Origin: Diploscapter coronatus
Lineage: Eukaryota; Nematoda; Chromadorea; Rhabditida; Rhabditidae
Assembly (NCBI GenBank): GCA_964036155.1
Contig: OZ038422.1
Span: 76,221,201-76,285,200 of the forward strand
Reading direction: 5' to 3'
DNA: 64,000 bases
Positions 24,819 through 38,300 of this stretch are shown here, piece after piece. Within the stretch, counting starts at the first letter, position 1; each line of letters opens with the position of its first letter. A model generated the notes under the pieces. It was not told where the DNA came from. It saw nothing but the letters and a program-made list of their open reading frames with translations, and searched no databases. The translations under genes were made by a program, and so were the position numbers.

Positions 24819-27121
24819 ATGTCGGGTAGTCTGCTCGAGCGATGGTGGCTGAGGGCCGTGGTAGCCATTGGGCTATTCTTCCTTTGTCAGGTACCATTTT
24901 GATACCATTTACCAAAAAGTTACCATTTTACCAGAAGATAATATTTTCTCATCTCTACAGGAAATGTTTGTCGCTAATAGTTGCCATTTTATCCAAAAAA
25001 AAATCTACCATTTCAGATGGCTCTGATGATGTCCAAAGTGCAGAATTTAGACGACGAAAAAATCACTTTGCAGGCTGAGGTAAAAAAATCACCAATCAAT
25101 AAAAGTCATTTTTTCAGGTCGCTTCCTTATCTCGTCGTTGCGATGAACTGCGTATGGAGATTTTGACGAAGGAAAGGGATGTCGTGAGGATGCAGGCGAA
25201 AGCTGAACAGCTCGAATTGAGGTATACTGTAACTACGTTATTATGGGTTAAATATGTTGTTTGTACAATTTTTATTATTACAGTAATTTTTAGAAGTTTT
25301 TAAAATGCAATTTTGTTTGATGACATTGTTTAAAATTATTTTAATTAGTGTCCGCGACAAGCTGAGTCTGTCATCAAACGTTCGGAGGAACGCCCCGGTG
25401 ATTTATTTCGTGACGCCAACCGCGTTTCGACCTGCTCAAGTAAGATTTTAAAATTATTTACTTAAAATTAAAGTCTAAAAAATCAAATTTAAAGAAAATT
25501 GATTTTTCAGAAAGCCGATTTAACCCGATTATCCTATACGCTCTCGCACGTCCCCAATTTGCACTGGATCGTCGTCGAAGATTCGGAGGAGATTTCGAAC
25601 AGCGTTGAGGAGATTCTACACAGGTAAAATTTATTTATTTACATTTTTTGAAGAAAAAACAATTTCAAATATAATTTTTCCTACTATTTCTGAAAGATCC
25701 AATTTTACTGGTTTAAAAAAAATGTTTCGGTTCGTTATTTTTGAAAAAAAAAGATATAATTTTTCCAGATCAAAAGTAAAATACACCCATCTGAACACGC
25801 TGACCAACCCGCAGATGAAGATGAAGTTCTCCGACCCGAATTGGTACCTGCCGAGGGGAGTCGAACAAAGAAACGCCGCTCTCGAGTGGATACGGTAATT
25901 ATTTACCCTATTTCTTCATCAGACTTCTAAAAAATCGCACCTGCGGGTCAATCTTTTCCAAGTTTGAAATGTCAGTTCTTCATTTTGACTTTAATTATAC
26001 CGAAAATTTCTAAAAATAGAACCTTTGTCTCGAAATTCATATTTTTCGTAGGAACTTTCTTAGATTGTTTTCTATTTGAAAAATATCGTTCTGTCCTGAA
26101 TTTATGAATTTTCCATTTAAATTTACCCGAGTTATTTTTCAATAATCAATTTTTAGTCGTCAACTTTCGGGCGCCTCTTCTGGAGTGGTGTATTTCGGTG
26201 ACGACGACAACACGTACGACTTGAGACTCTTCGAGGAGATCAGAAATGTGAAGACCGCGGGCATTTGGCCGGTCGGCATCGTTGGGGGATTGTTCGTGGA
26301 AACGCCGAGTTTGGATTCGGAAGGTTATTTTTAGTTTAATGTTTTAAATTAAATTTCATATAGTTTGATAGAGAAAAATTCACAAGATATTTTCAAAAAA
26401 AGACATTTTTTAATATTGGACTTTAAAGGTCTCCTGTGTTTGTCAACGGATGGGAGTAAGAAATGGAGAGAAACAGAAAAAAGAGCCGTTGACAAACACA
26501 GGAGGCCGACTTTAATTAAATAATCATAAAATTTGAAGGTGAAACAGTGATTATAGAGGAAAAATAGAGACTAAAAAATGTTATTTTTATTTTTCAGGAA
26601 AGGTCCAAAAATTCAACGCGATCTGGAAAACAGAGCGTCCGTTTCCCATCGACATGGCTGCATTTGCATTGCACATCTCTTTGATTTTGAAGAACCCCAA
26701 GGCCGCCTTCACTTACAATGTCGCGAGGGGGTATCAGGTAATTTTTTTTTTCTAATTTAAACAAAAAATTTACGATTTATCCTCAATAGTCTTGAAGATT
26801 CGGAAAAGTTATATCATTTTAAAGAGGAATCTGCTGAAAAAGATCAATTTAATGAATTCCAAGAATATGATTTTTGAATAATGTTTATTTAAATAAAAAA
26901 AATATCTTCAGGAATCCCACTTCCTCTCGTCTCTGAGCCTGCTACCTTCCGACCTCCAACCACTTGCTCAAAACTGCACGAAAGTCTACGTTTGGCACAC
27001 GAGGACGGAAAAGTCCGTGCTCTCGAAATCGAATCAGCAAAGACTGGCCGAGTACAAAAATGCGCAGTTCACGAAATTAGAGGCCGATGTCCTGGGACTG
27101 GATTTTGATGAAGAATCATAA
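24819..27121 (+). CDS. Beta-1,3-glucuronosyltransferase (B3GAT/GlcAT family)
   Basis: Golgi type II membrane enzyme that transfers glucuronic acid to galactose; in this family GlcAT-I completes the linker tetrasaccharide of heparan and chondroitin sulfate, the chains agrin carries. Residues 8-24 form the anchor ([16 protein letters not shown]), then a coiled stem, then the catalytic domain: [45 protein letters not shown], the DxD-type metal site in [18 protein letters not shown], the [12 protein letters not shown] block and the acceptor-side [11 protein letters not shown]. Nine exons, all GT-AG: 24819-24890, 25017-25079, 25118-25221, 25349-25439, 25511-25623, 25769-25894, 26157-26323, 26598-26737 and 26912-27121. 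Whether it is the sqv-8 ortholog or one of the glct paralogs cannot be told by eye. AATAAA lies near 27377. Confidence 0.88.
26431..26504. repeat. Perfect 19-bp inverted repeat in an intron
   Basis: The left arm CTCCTGTGTTTGTCAACGG (26431-26449) is matched exactly in reverse complement at 26486-26504, with a 36-nt loop. Flanking sequence is partly complementary too (ttaaag/cttaa). It lies in intron 7 of the glucuronosyltransferase. It could be a decayed MITE or a structured intronic hairpin. Confidence 0.7.
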
Positions 27122-27486
27122 TTTTTATTTTTCTTAAATACACATTTTCAGGAAAAGTGCACTTTTTAAATTTTGTTCAATACTTTTGTAAAATTCACCT
27201 ATTTTTCTAGAGTGTTGAGGGAAAAGGCGAATTTTACAACCCTTTTTGCATTATTTTAGCGCAATTTTGCAATTTCTTTCCAATTACGAGTACTCGTGTG
27301 TCAACGTTGCCAATAATTTACTCAATTTTCTACGGGTAGTTTGTAATTTTAATTAGGTGCTGTGAAAACACTCAGAATAAAGTATTTGATTTTTTTACAT
27401 TTATTCTAATTTCACGATGCGGTAGGTACCGTAATTCAATATCTTTTCTATTTTAGTTTTTGAAAATAAAAAGAAGTTCCAGAAAG
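27122..27486 (+). promoter_or_regulatory. Operon-like intercistronic region
   Basis: Between two tandem + strand genes. AATAAA (about 27377) is followed roughly 75 nt later by a ctattttag acceptor and then the YJU2B ATG about 30 nt on. This poly(A)-spacer-acceptor arrangement is what SL2-type operons of rhabditid nematodes look like. No promoter-like feature is evident. Confidence 0.4.
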
Positions 27487-29697
27487 ATGGGCGAGCGAAA
27501 GGGTCAGAATTTCTACTATCCCCCGGATTTCGACTACAAGAAACATGGCAACCTCAATCGGTACCACGGAACGCACGCTCTGCGAGAGAGGGCCGCCAAA
27601 ATCGGGCAGGGAATTCTTATCATCAGGTTGGTTTGCTTATCATACTGCCAAAATATCATTTTATCTGCTCATTTAAAAGCTCTTGTCAAATTATCAGATT
27701 TTATTTTCAACTTTAAAAATCTGGTTAAGAAGATGAGTTATCAATTTTATCATTAGTAAAAAATCCTTATCATTTTATCAGTTACAACATTTTCTCATCA
27801 GATTCGAGATGCCGTTCAACATTTGGTGTCTCGGTTGCCGCAATCATGTCGGAATGGGGGTACGATACAATGCGGAAAAGAAAAAAGTATGCCAACTTTA
27901 TTTATTTCTCTTTAAATTTAGTCTAATTTTAGGTCGGCAACTACTATACCACTCCTATTTACGAGTTCCGTATGAAGTGCCACCTCTGCGATAATTATTT
28001 CCTGATTCGAACCGATCCGAAGGTATATTGTGATTTTTAATTTTAAAAATGAAAGATTACTGTGGCTTATTCAAAAATAAGGGCTAATATAACTTGATCT
28101 AAAAACGGAGAAAAATATTAGTATTTCTTTTTTAAAAGCTAAGGATTACTGTAGCTTTTCTAAAAATAAAAAATCCTGTAACTTTTCAGAATTTTGACTA
28201 CGAACTCGTCGAAGGATGTAGTCGTCAGGAGAAGCGATACGACCCCTCTGAAGTCGACCAGCTTGGCGCAGTGGATAGGACGTTCAACCAGAAACTCGCC
28301 GCGGATGCCATGTTCAAGGCCGAACATGAGGAACAGGTTTGCGACCTTCTCAATATGGAATTTTTTCTGAAAATAAATTTTCAGGACAAAGCAAAAGCGA
28401 CGACAGAAGAGGGAAGATTGGAAAAATTGGAGTGGCTTCAGGAGAGGACGAGAGATGATTTCGCTGCCAATTCTTTTCTGAGGCATCAGTTTAGGGTGGG
28501 TTTTTGAAAATATTGAAATTTTCTATTTTTTAATTTCTATAGAAATAATAAAGATTTTCTTAGACTGCGTAAACTTTCCTCCCAAACACTTTCTCGTTGT
28601 TTCTTTTCCACACGCTATTTCTCGCTCTTTTTTCTTTTCCCGTCTTGGGAGGAAAGTTCGCGCAGCTATTTTCTCATTGTTAAAGAAAAGAAACATTTTC
28701 TATAGAAAAATATGATCTTTTATTCTTGAAAAAAATGAATATTTCTGAAATTTTAATTTTCAGACCGAAAAGACGAGTCTGAAGGAGAAGCGAGCGGCCG
28801 ACGCCGACTTAAAATCCAGGAACTCTTTGGACCTGCTGAATTTGCTGCCGGAAGACCCGAACGACAAGAAAGTCGCTTCGATGTTAACGAGATACAAAAC
28901 CGTGAAAAGTAAATTTGTTTAAATAATAAAATAGAAACTATTTATTTGCGCTGGAAAATGATAAAGTTTAAAATTATCCTTTTTAACTTTCTGAAACTAC
29001 GATTTTCTTCACCACCTTTTAAAAATTGTAAACTTTCAGCGTTCGACGAAAAAGTCACTGAAAAGCGGGACGAGATCGAATCTCGTCGAATTTTCGGGCA
29101 CGACTTCCCGTCGACTTCGAAGGATTCTCAAGTTGACGTCAAGGAACGACTCGCAGCCCAAGTTAGGCAACAGGTACTATATTCATGAATTTAAAGCCTT
29201 TAATTCTAACCTTCTAGAGAACTTTAAATCTGACTTGAAAATATTAGTAACGCGGAAAAAAGCGGCCATCAAGTGATAGAGTACGCAGAGGAATCTCTCT
29301 AGCTCTCTTCATTAGACTTATTATTTTATCGAAAGGATGAAAAAAAAGGTTCTAGAATCAGAATACTTCTCTATGTCCGAACAATCGCTTTTTGCGCATT
29401 GATATTACTTTAGTTCAAATTTTAAATTGCTGAGTTTAATTACAGAGGGATAAGCGGATCAACAAAGTCTTCGAAAACAACCCAAGTTCCCCGAAAAAGT
29501 CCCGCCTAAGTCTGGGGATCGTGAAGAAAGTCAAAGTCGAGGAAAAACCAGAAGATGATGACGTCATCGAGGTCAAACCTGACGTCGATATCGTCGGGAT
29601 TCAGAAGTTCGACGACGACGAATTAGAAGGCAAAAAGGATGTCAAATTGACGATCTCACTAGTGAATTACGGTAGTAGCTCAGATGACTCAGATTGA
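27487..29697 (+). CDS. YJU2B / CCDC130-type splicing factor
   Basis: Nuclear spliceosome-associated protein of the CWC16/YJU2 family. Eight exons in phase: 27487-27626, 27802-27886, 27933-28022, 28190-28336, 28385-28494, 28764-28908, 29040-29173 and 29446-29697. The start MGERKGQNFYYPPDFDYKKH is the family signature, followed by HALRERAAKIGQGILIIRFE and a zinc-binding pair of CxxC motifs (WCLGC and KCHLC, about residues 55-90). NYYTTPIYEF and FLIRTDPKNFDYEL also match. The C-terminal third is charged and coiled, ending in an acidic serine tail (NYGSSSDDSD). It differs from YJU2 itself by the CCDC130-like body. It is downstream in a likely operon. Two introns hold hairpin sequence (28565-28665 is the clear one). 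Confidence 0.9.
28565..28665. repeat. Inverted-repeat hairpin element (about 101 bp)
   Basis: Terminal arms of 21 bp (CTGCGTAAACTTTCCTCCCAA and, inverted, TTGGGAGGAAAGTTCGCGCAG) differ at two positions. The internal part is pyrimidine-rich. It lies in intron 5 of the YJU2B gene and looks like a small non-autonomous DNA transposon (MITE). I did not find a second copy in the window. Confidence 0.6.
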
Positions 29698-29908
29698 GTA
29701 TAAACTTGTATTGATTTGATGTCAACAAAAATCAACAATTAACAATAAATGATAACAATTGATAGAATTTTGATAAAGTTAAACAAGAAAAATTTGAAAT
29801 GAACAGTTCATATAAAATATGCTATTTCTGAATTTGACTAGCATTTTATCAATGGGGCATATTTCACATGACCGGGATATTTTCTAGTACCTGAAATTTT
29901 GAAGGGGT

Positions 29909-31593
<1,685 letters not shown>

Positions 31594-31825
31594 TGTACTG
31601 AACCTGAAAAAATAATCCAATAAAAAATCGAAGAAAATGAAAATAAAAGTAAAAATGCCTTTTATCGCTAAAAAACTTTACGCGTAATTTCTTTCATTCT
31701 CGTCCTTTTATTTTGGCTTTTGCAAAAACGAAAAGCTTGTTTATACTTATTTTGTAATTTTATTCTCGAAATTTTCTGAATTTTAGAGATTTCCTGGGAT
31801 CAATTGACCTGAAACACCTCCAAAA
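31594..31825. promoter_or_regulatory. Short divergent promoter between DIMT1 and PINK1
   Basis: Only 232 bp separate the two start codons, so both genes must be controlled from here. The sequence is AT-rich without an obvious TATA box. The DIMT1 side has the trans-splice-like acceptor; none is clear on the PINK1 side. Confidence 0.45.
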
Positions 31826-34800
31826 ATGTCGATGCAGCGCTTCGGAAAAGGAGTGGCGAAAATCTTCCAGGAGGTTGGCCACAAATATCCTTTTGACTAA
31901 TTTTTTTCTTTCATTTTCAGCTGTTCACTCGTTATTGGCACGGCAAGTCGTACACTTTATTCTCCCGTATCGCCCCGCAAGTCTTCCCGAATTTCTATAG
32001 ACTTGATGTCGCCGTTCAGAAACTCCCACCAATCCCCAGGAGTAGAATTTTGAGATTTGTGAGTTTTTTTTTTTTCTTTTATTATTTACTTAAAAAGAAT
32101 AAAACACAAACTAAAAAGCGAAAGGTAGTAAATGAAAAGGCATAAATTAAACGTAGAATAATGATAATAAATGTTCAGTTTCGCGTCGCCCTGAGAGGCA
32201 ACCGAGGACTCCGGCCGTTTTCTTCCCTGTCCGCCATTCGGAAAGACCACGACAATCGGCATAATTTCAACAACTTCCGGTCCAGAATTCACGATCCGAA
32301 GAAAAACAAAGCGAATATTTTCGATCGAGTTAGGGTAGGATTTTACTCGTTGGCAAATTTCGAAATGTCTGAAGAGTAGTAACGTTTATGAAGAGAAAAA
32401 GTGGACGAGTTTACAAAATGAATGAGTTTTTCTTTATGTTAACTTTTAAAAAATAACTTTTCACTCTTTTCAGCACACCTTCCAAACCAACACGCGCTAC
32501 AACCGAGACCTGATCAATTTCGAGTGGCCCACCGCGATAAATTCTTATGAATTCGGTAAGTTTCTTTAATAAAAAAAATAAACATAGATTTTCAGGATCA
32601 AATATCGACTACGGCGGCAACGCGGCGGTGTATTCTGCGAGACTTCGTGATTTGGACGTCAGAAGAGTGTTAGCTGGAGATTTTCAGGGAGTTTTGAATT
32701 CTAATGAGGATAATTTGAAGGTGCGGGTTTTTTTTTTTTTAAATTTTCCCCAGAAAACTTGTATTTCTTTAAACAAATAAATATTTTTTGAAAATTATAT
32801 ACATTTCTGAAAAGAAGAAAAACATTTGATTTGCTATAGATAGAAAATTTTCAGGCCTACCCCCTGGCGATCAAGCTCATGTACAACTATCAGCATAATT
32901 TGACGCAGAACGACGACCATTTGTGGAGAGACATGGGAGCAGAGCTCGTTCCATTGCCGGACAGCTACAAGATTCTGAAGGGCAAATTGGGGAGGTCGGT
33001 TTTCTGTTTTTATTCTCTCGAAGACCCCCTCAGTTCATAGACTAATCTTTTGAAAATTGCTATATCTTTGGAAAGGATATTGATAAATAGGCTATTTTTC
33101 CTTATTTAGAAATTTTCAGTTTCAAACCGCTCCCCGGTAAACACCCAAATGTGGTCCGGATGCACACCGCTTTTATTGACAGGATGCCGCTTTTGGACGA
33201 CGCCAGGTTTTTTTTTTTTTTTTTTAATTTCACCATTTTTTTCGTCGAAAAATTCAGGGAACGATACCCCGAAGCCCTGCCTACCGCCTCTTTCTACAGA
33301 GAATTTATCAACCCCGAGCCCAGGACCATGTTCTTGATCATGAAGCGGTTTTTTGCTCATTTTCTACACTTTTCAAGAGTAAAGTTCAGATACCGTATGA
33401 CTTTGCACAACTACGTCTTGACTCATAGACGCGACGCTTTGACGTGTAAGGTCATGATCGGACAGGTACAATTGATTTTTCATCTTTTCAAGAATATTTT
33501 AAATTTCAGCTTTTGGAAGGCGTCGTCTACCTCTACGATCACTGCATTGCACACCGGGACATGAAAAGCGACAATATTTTACTGGAGTTCGATGATTATG
33601 GTATACTTCAGAGTTTGATTTTTCAAAATTATTTTCTATTATTTATTCCGAATTTATCCATTTTTTTTTTTTATAATTTTCAGAAGACGTCCCGCACTTG
33701 GTCATATCTGACTTCGGATGTGCGTTGGCGAACGGCTCCTGGACCGTCAAGTATCGCGATGACACTATTGATCTGGGAGGCAATTTGTCAATGAGAGCCC
33801 CGGAAATCAAAACCGCTAAGCCGGGACTAGACAGGTATTATTTTAAAAAAAAAAAATTTTTTTTTTCGAATTTTTCAAATTTTAGCATCGTCGATTTCCG
33901 AATGGCGGACACCTGGGCGGCGGGAGGGCTGTCTTATGAAATTCTGACGAAGTGATTCTTTTTTTATTTTAGAAAGTCCACTCATTTTCCTTACTAAGTT
34001 TATTCGCTTGAAGATTTAAAAAAAAAAAAAAAAAAGATGAAAAGTTAGCCTATGAACTGGGTGAACTTTCAAAGAAAAATTAAAATAATTTGTTTTTATT
34101 TTTAAAAATGCAGAGTCAACCCCTTCTACAAGCAGCTGAAGAGTGAGAATTACTCTGAAGAAGATCTGCCTCCTTTGCCTAGAAAAGCCAGTCCCGAAAT
34201 GCAGAATACGATCAAGGATTTGTTAAGACGGGATCCTAATCATGTAATCTTTAAATTTGCTATTTCTTTCTTCTCAAAAATTGAAAAATCATTCATTTTG
34301 AAGAAGAAAAATCCTATAATTTCTAAAAGGTTCCCTTTACTTGTTAATTTAAAAAAAAGAAAGTATTTTCTAAAATTCATTCTTTTATTTTTGATATTTT
34401 TAGAGAATTATGCCCCACATCGCTGCTAATGTGATGACTCTTTCACTGTTCCGATTCGGCACGAATTTTCCTTCGACTCTGAACGATTGTGGTTTGGGCC
34501 AGTTCAATTTCGGATTCTGGAGACAGACCGTTGGAAGGACAATGAATAAGGTAAATTAATATTTTTTTTTTAAATCTGTTTATTTTTATTTTAATATCAC
34601 TTTTCTAGAAAAATATAAAATTTATTTGAAATTAAGTGAATTTTAGAGACAACTTTAATTTTATACTTTCAGTGGAAGAAAGCCGTTTCGAAGAGCATCG
34701 ATGATTTAGTCGCTTTGATCGCGGCAGAAACCATGGCAGCTAGAGCGATTGTGCCACAAGTATTTTTTAATTTGAATAATTTTAGGGTTACGGCATTTTT

Positions 34801-35103
34801 TATTTCAAAGATTGCTGTAGCTTCTTATTTTTGAGAATTACTGTATTTTAATTTCTATTGTCTTCAGGCCATGAGTCCTGCTGAACTTCAACTCCGTGCG
34901 ACTTTTCTGTCCAGAATCCAGAGGGAAGAAATGTTGCAAGCTATCACCTACTTTATCAATTCGGAAGGTATTTTTTCCTTTACTATTATTTTTTAATTCA
35001 ATTATGTGTTTTATTAAATTAATTATTATTTTAAAATAATAATTTAGAGCCCCAAAACCACGCTCCACCTAATGGAATTTTGAATCGAGTTCGAACGAAC
35101 TAA
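31826..35103 (+). CDS. pink-1: PTEN-induced kinase 1 (PINK1), mitochondrial Ser/Thr kinase
   Basis: Kinase of the outer mitochondrial membrane that flags damaged mitochondria in the Parkin pathway. Seventeen exons in phase. The N-terminus is basic and amphipathic (MSMQRFGKGVAKIFQELF), a plausible mitochondrial presequence. Kinase motifs: P-loop-like GSNIDYGGNAAVYSARL, AYPLAIKLMYNYQ (lysine), NVVRMHTAF, MKRYRMTLHNYV, the catalytic loop IAHRDMKSDNILLE, ISDFGCALAN (DFG), LSMRAPEI, ADTWAAGGLSYEI and VNPFY. The C-terminal extension (HIAANVMTLSLFRFG, SPAELQLRATFLSRI) is typical of PINK1 only. The 42-nt intron 33348-33389 is required to restore MKRYRMTL. I do not see the hydrophobic segment that usually lies between presequence and kinase. 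AATAAA signals follow at about 35246. Symbol by homology. Confidence 0.93.
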
Positions 35104-35323
35104 AAACCTAAATTTTATTTGTAAATATTTTTGCTCAAAGATACGATTGCCTTATTTCGGGTTTAGCCAAAGTGCTATGTCAGGTACACTTTATTGTCGA
35201 AATTCTAGTTTAATGAAACCTTTGTACAGAGATTATTCAAACTTAAATAAAGATTGTAAATAAAATTCATTTTTTAGTAATTGGTTTATTTCCAAGAATA
35301 CTAATATCTTTGAAGAAGAAATT
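35104..35323 (+). promoter_or_regulatory. Operon-like intercistronic region PINK1-BRAP
   Basis: Two AATAAA signals (about 35246-35262) are followed within about 20 nt by a ttttttag acceptor (about 35268-35276) and about 47 nt later by the first BRAP ATG. The tight spacing suggests trans-splicing of a downstream operon gene. Confidence 0.4.
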
Positions 35324-38300
35324 ATGATTCTCGAAAAAATGCTATTTATCAGCTGCCCTGATTTTTCGAATGGTATGCACAACTTCTACGTTCCTCTGGT
35401 GATTCGATTGGAGTTGAAGGAAGGCGCAGAGCAAGTCTCTTTCGAAGAAGTCTCTCAAACTAGTAATAATAAAAGTAAGATTGGTTGATTATTTTAAATC
35501 TCGAATCTACCGAAATTCACAAGAATAGTAATAGAGCTTAAAAGTCGGGAACCTTCGTTTTTCTATAATTGGTTTCTTTACTCGTATCTTATCTTATCTT
35601 ATTTGATATATTTTCGTGAAGAGGATTCTTGAATTTTCGAATTTAATTTAGGATAGAAAATTGCAGAACCCTTGCCCTCCCCTCCGCGCCAAAGACGTCG
35701 TCTGGTGAGTGGGATGAAGAAGCGCTCTCCCCCTGTGGACTCGGCCCCACCCCCGACCACGACCGGAAAAGAGCAGGGCAAGGAGCACAAGCACTACGGA
35801 CCCACTGCAGCCAATCCGAATGCGGCCAGAAGCGAAAAGGTTGCATTTTTATCTTTTATATAATTTCTGTTCTTTTTCCCAAATTTAAATTGAAACTCTG
35901 AGAAATAGTAACTTGTTTTTTAAAGCTGACCTTCATAACTTTTATCTTATTCGGTTTTTTCTTCCAGGAACACAGCCAAAGCTCTATCGATCAGAAAGGA
36001 AAGCGAACCTACTCTGAGGTGGTGGTCGAGACCTTGGAAGGCGATAAATTGAGACCCCTGATCGAGAGAAATCCCGCGGAACAAAGCCAAACCCGATCCC
36101 GAACCCCATCAAGCAGAGCGCAGTCGGAACCTAGCGGAGGTAGGGATTTTTGATACCATCTTATTAGACTCTTACCAACTTAGACAATTCTGATACTCGT
36201 CTACCAATTTCCCATCACTTTATCGGAGTTTTATACCATTTTATGGAACTTTTCTATTATTTTTGGCTATTTTATCATTTAGACTCTGAATACCTCAGCT
36301 ATTACTATGGCAATCCGCTTTTGGAGAAGACTGAAGGCCTTCTGCACTTTTATAAGTACAGGTAAAGAAAGTTGAAAGTAAATAAAGATCACATTTTACA
36401 AATTTCAGCGACGAATCTCTGGTCGCCGAAACCCAGTGCAGGATGTTGTGTATGTTGGCCGTGCCCGCACACATTTCCACCAGGGATCTGATCACTTTCA
36501 TCGGTCATATTTAATTTAGAATTTTTAAAAGCTATAATTATTTTTGAATGACACTTTAAAGAATGAAATGATCTTTAAAAGAATAGTATATTTTAAAGAT
36601 ATAGGGGGTGTACTTACAAAAATTTCTATAAATTAATATTTTTATTTTAAAATTTCCAGGCCCCGCCATCGACCAGATCGAGCGATTTCGCATTGTGCGG
36701 GACTCCACACCGAATCAGTATTCCGTCATCATTAAATTCAAGAAACACGTGGGTTCTTTTTGCTTTGTTTTTAGAATTTTATTTTTTCAGTATGACGCCG
36801 TCGTTTTCTACGAAGAGTACAACGGCATGCAATTCGACAATCTGGACGCGCACAAGTGCACTCTTCTATATGTAGACAAGATTGAGAGCGTTAGTTTCGA
36901 AGTTTTATATTTTTGAAAAAGATAAAATATTTTTAAAACATGGTTTCAGGTGACCTCGAATCAGATGGCTGACGTGCGCGAAGACGATAGGTTGGTCGAG
37001 TTGCCGACGTGTGCCTGTTGCTTGGAGAGACTCGACGACGGAGTCGTGTCCATTCTCTGCAACCACACGTTCCATGCAGAGTGCCTGCAGAAGTGGTCCG
37101 ATATTACGTGGGTTTTATTCTATTCTTTATTTTTTCCTCTTTTTATATGAATCTAGAATTGTCCTATTTGGTACTTTTCTATTTTTATTATTTATAGATT
37201 TTGAAAAAAATATCAATAGTGGTAGAAAAGAGCAATTTGGATAATTCGCTACTTCATTACTCTCATAGTTAAGGGTATAGCGCAAGGTAGGAAGATATCT
37301 TTTCTCATACTATTTCGTAGGCCACGAAGCTACGAATTATCCAGGTTGCCGTAGAAAAGTGTTTTGTCTCAATTTGAAAACTATTTTTAGAAACAACTTT
37401 TTAAGCTTTCTTAAAATAAAATTTATCTTTCATTTTTTCCAAATGAATTTTCAGATGCCCAGTCTGCCGCTACATCCAAACCCCCGAGTTAGTTGCGGAA
37501 CAGCGTTGTTCGGACTGCGGTCAGTCGTCAGATTTATGGATTTGTCTGATTTGTGGCAACATCGGATGCGGTCGATATGCGGAGGCGCATGCACAAAGGT
37601 AATCATTCTAGATTTTATTTGATTTTCGACGAAGGACCACTTTAATTTTTCTATATTGATATTTTGATAATGAAATTACTGTTCATGTGACCATTTTTAT
37701 TTTGACAACAAAATTCTTAATGTAGTTTTCTAATTCTAATAAGACTACGGATTTTATTGTACACTTATTTATAAAACTGATGAACTTTGACTATAGATCT
37801 CTTTCCGGGATAAAAAATTCTTGCTATAGCTTTTTTCCTTATCAAGTTGTTTCTTCATTTAAGAATTGTTTTATTCAGGCACTTCGAAATGACGTCCCAT
37901 ACATTTTGTCTTCAAGTTGGTGGCGACCGCGTTTGGGACTATGCTGGGGACAACTACGTTCACAGGCTCATTCAGGTATTAAGAAATAAAAACACTATTT
38001 TATATCAAACTTAAAAAGATATTATCTTTAGTTTTGAATTTTAGTACGGAGAAGACAAAAATTTTCTTTTTCTTGAATTATAATTATTATTTTCAAATTT
38101 AGTCCGGAGAGGATGGCAAGTTAGTGGAATACAACCGGGGAATGGACTCGATCGATGGGGACAAGAAGAACGAAGAATTGGCGATGGAATACACCTGCTT
38201 GTTGACGAGTCAGTTGGAGGATCAGAGGAAGTATTTTGAGGTAAATCCCATCTTTTTCTTGCAGTCTCCTGAAAAATTAGAGCTCGTCAAAGAAATCACA

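Noticed and set aside
29255..29400. Possible hairpin (CGGAAAAAAGCGG ... CGCTTTTTGCG) in a YJU2B intron
   Set aside because: Only a short, imperfect match and no second copy; not enough to call an element.
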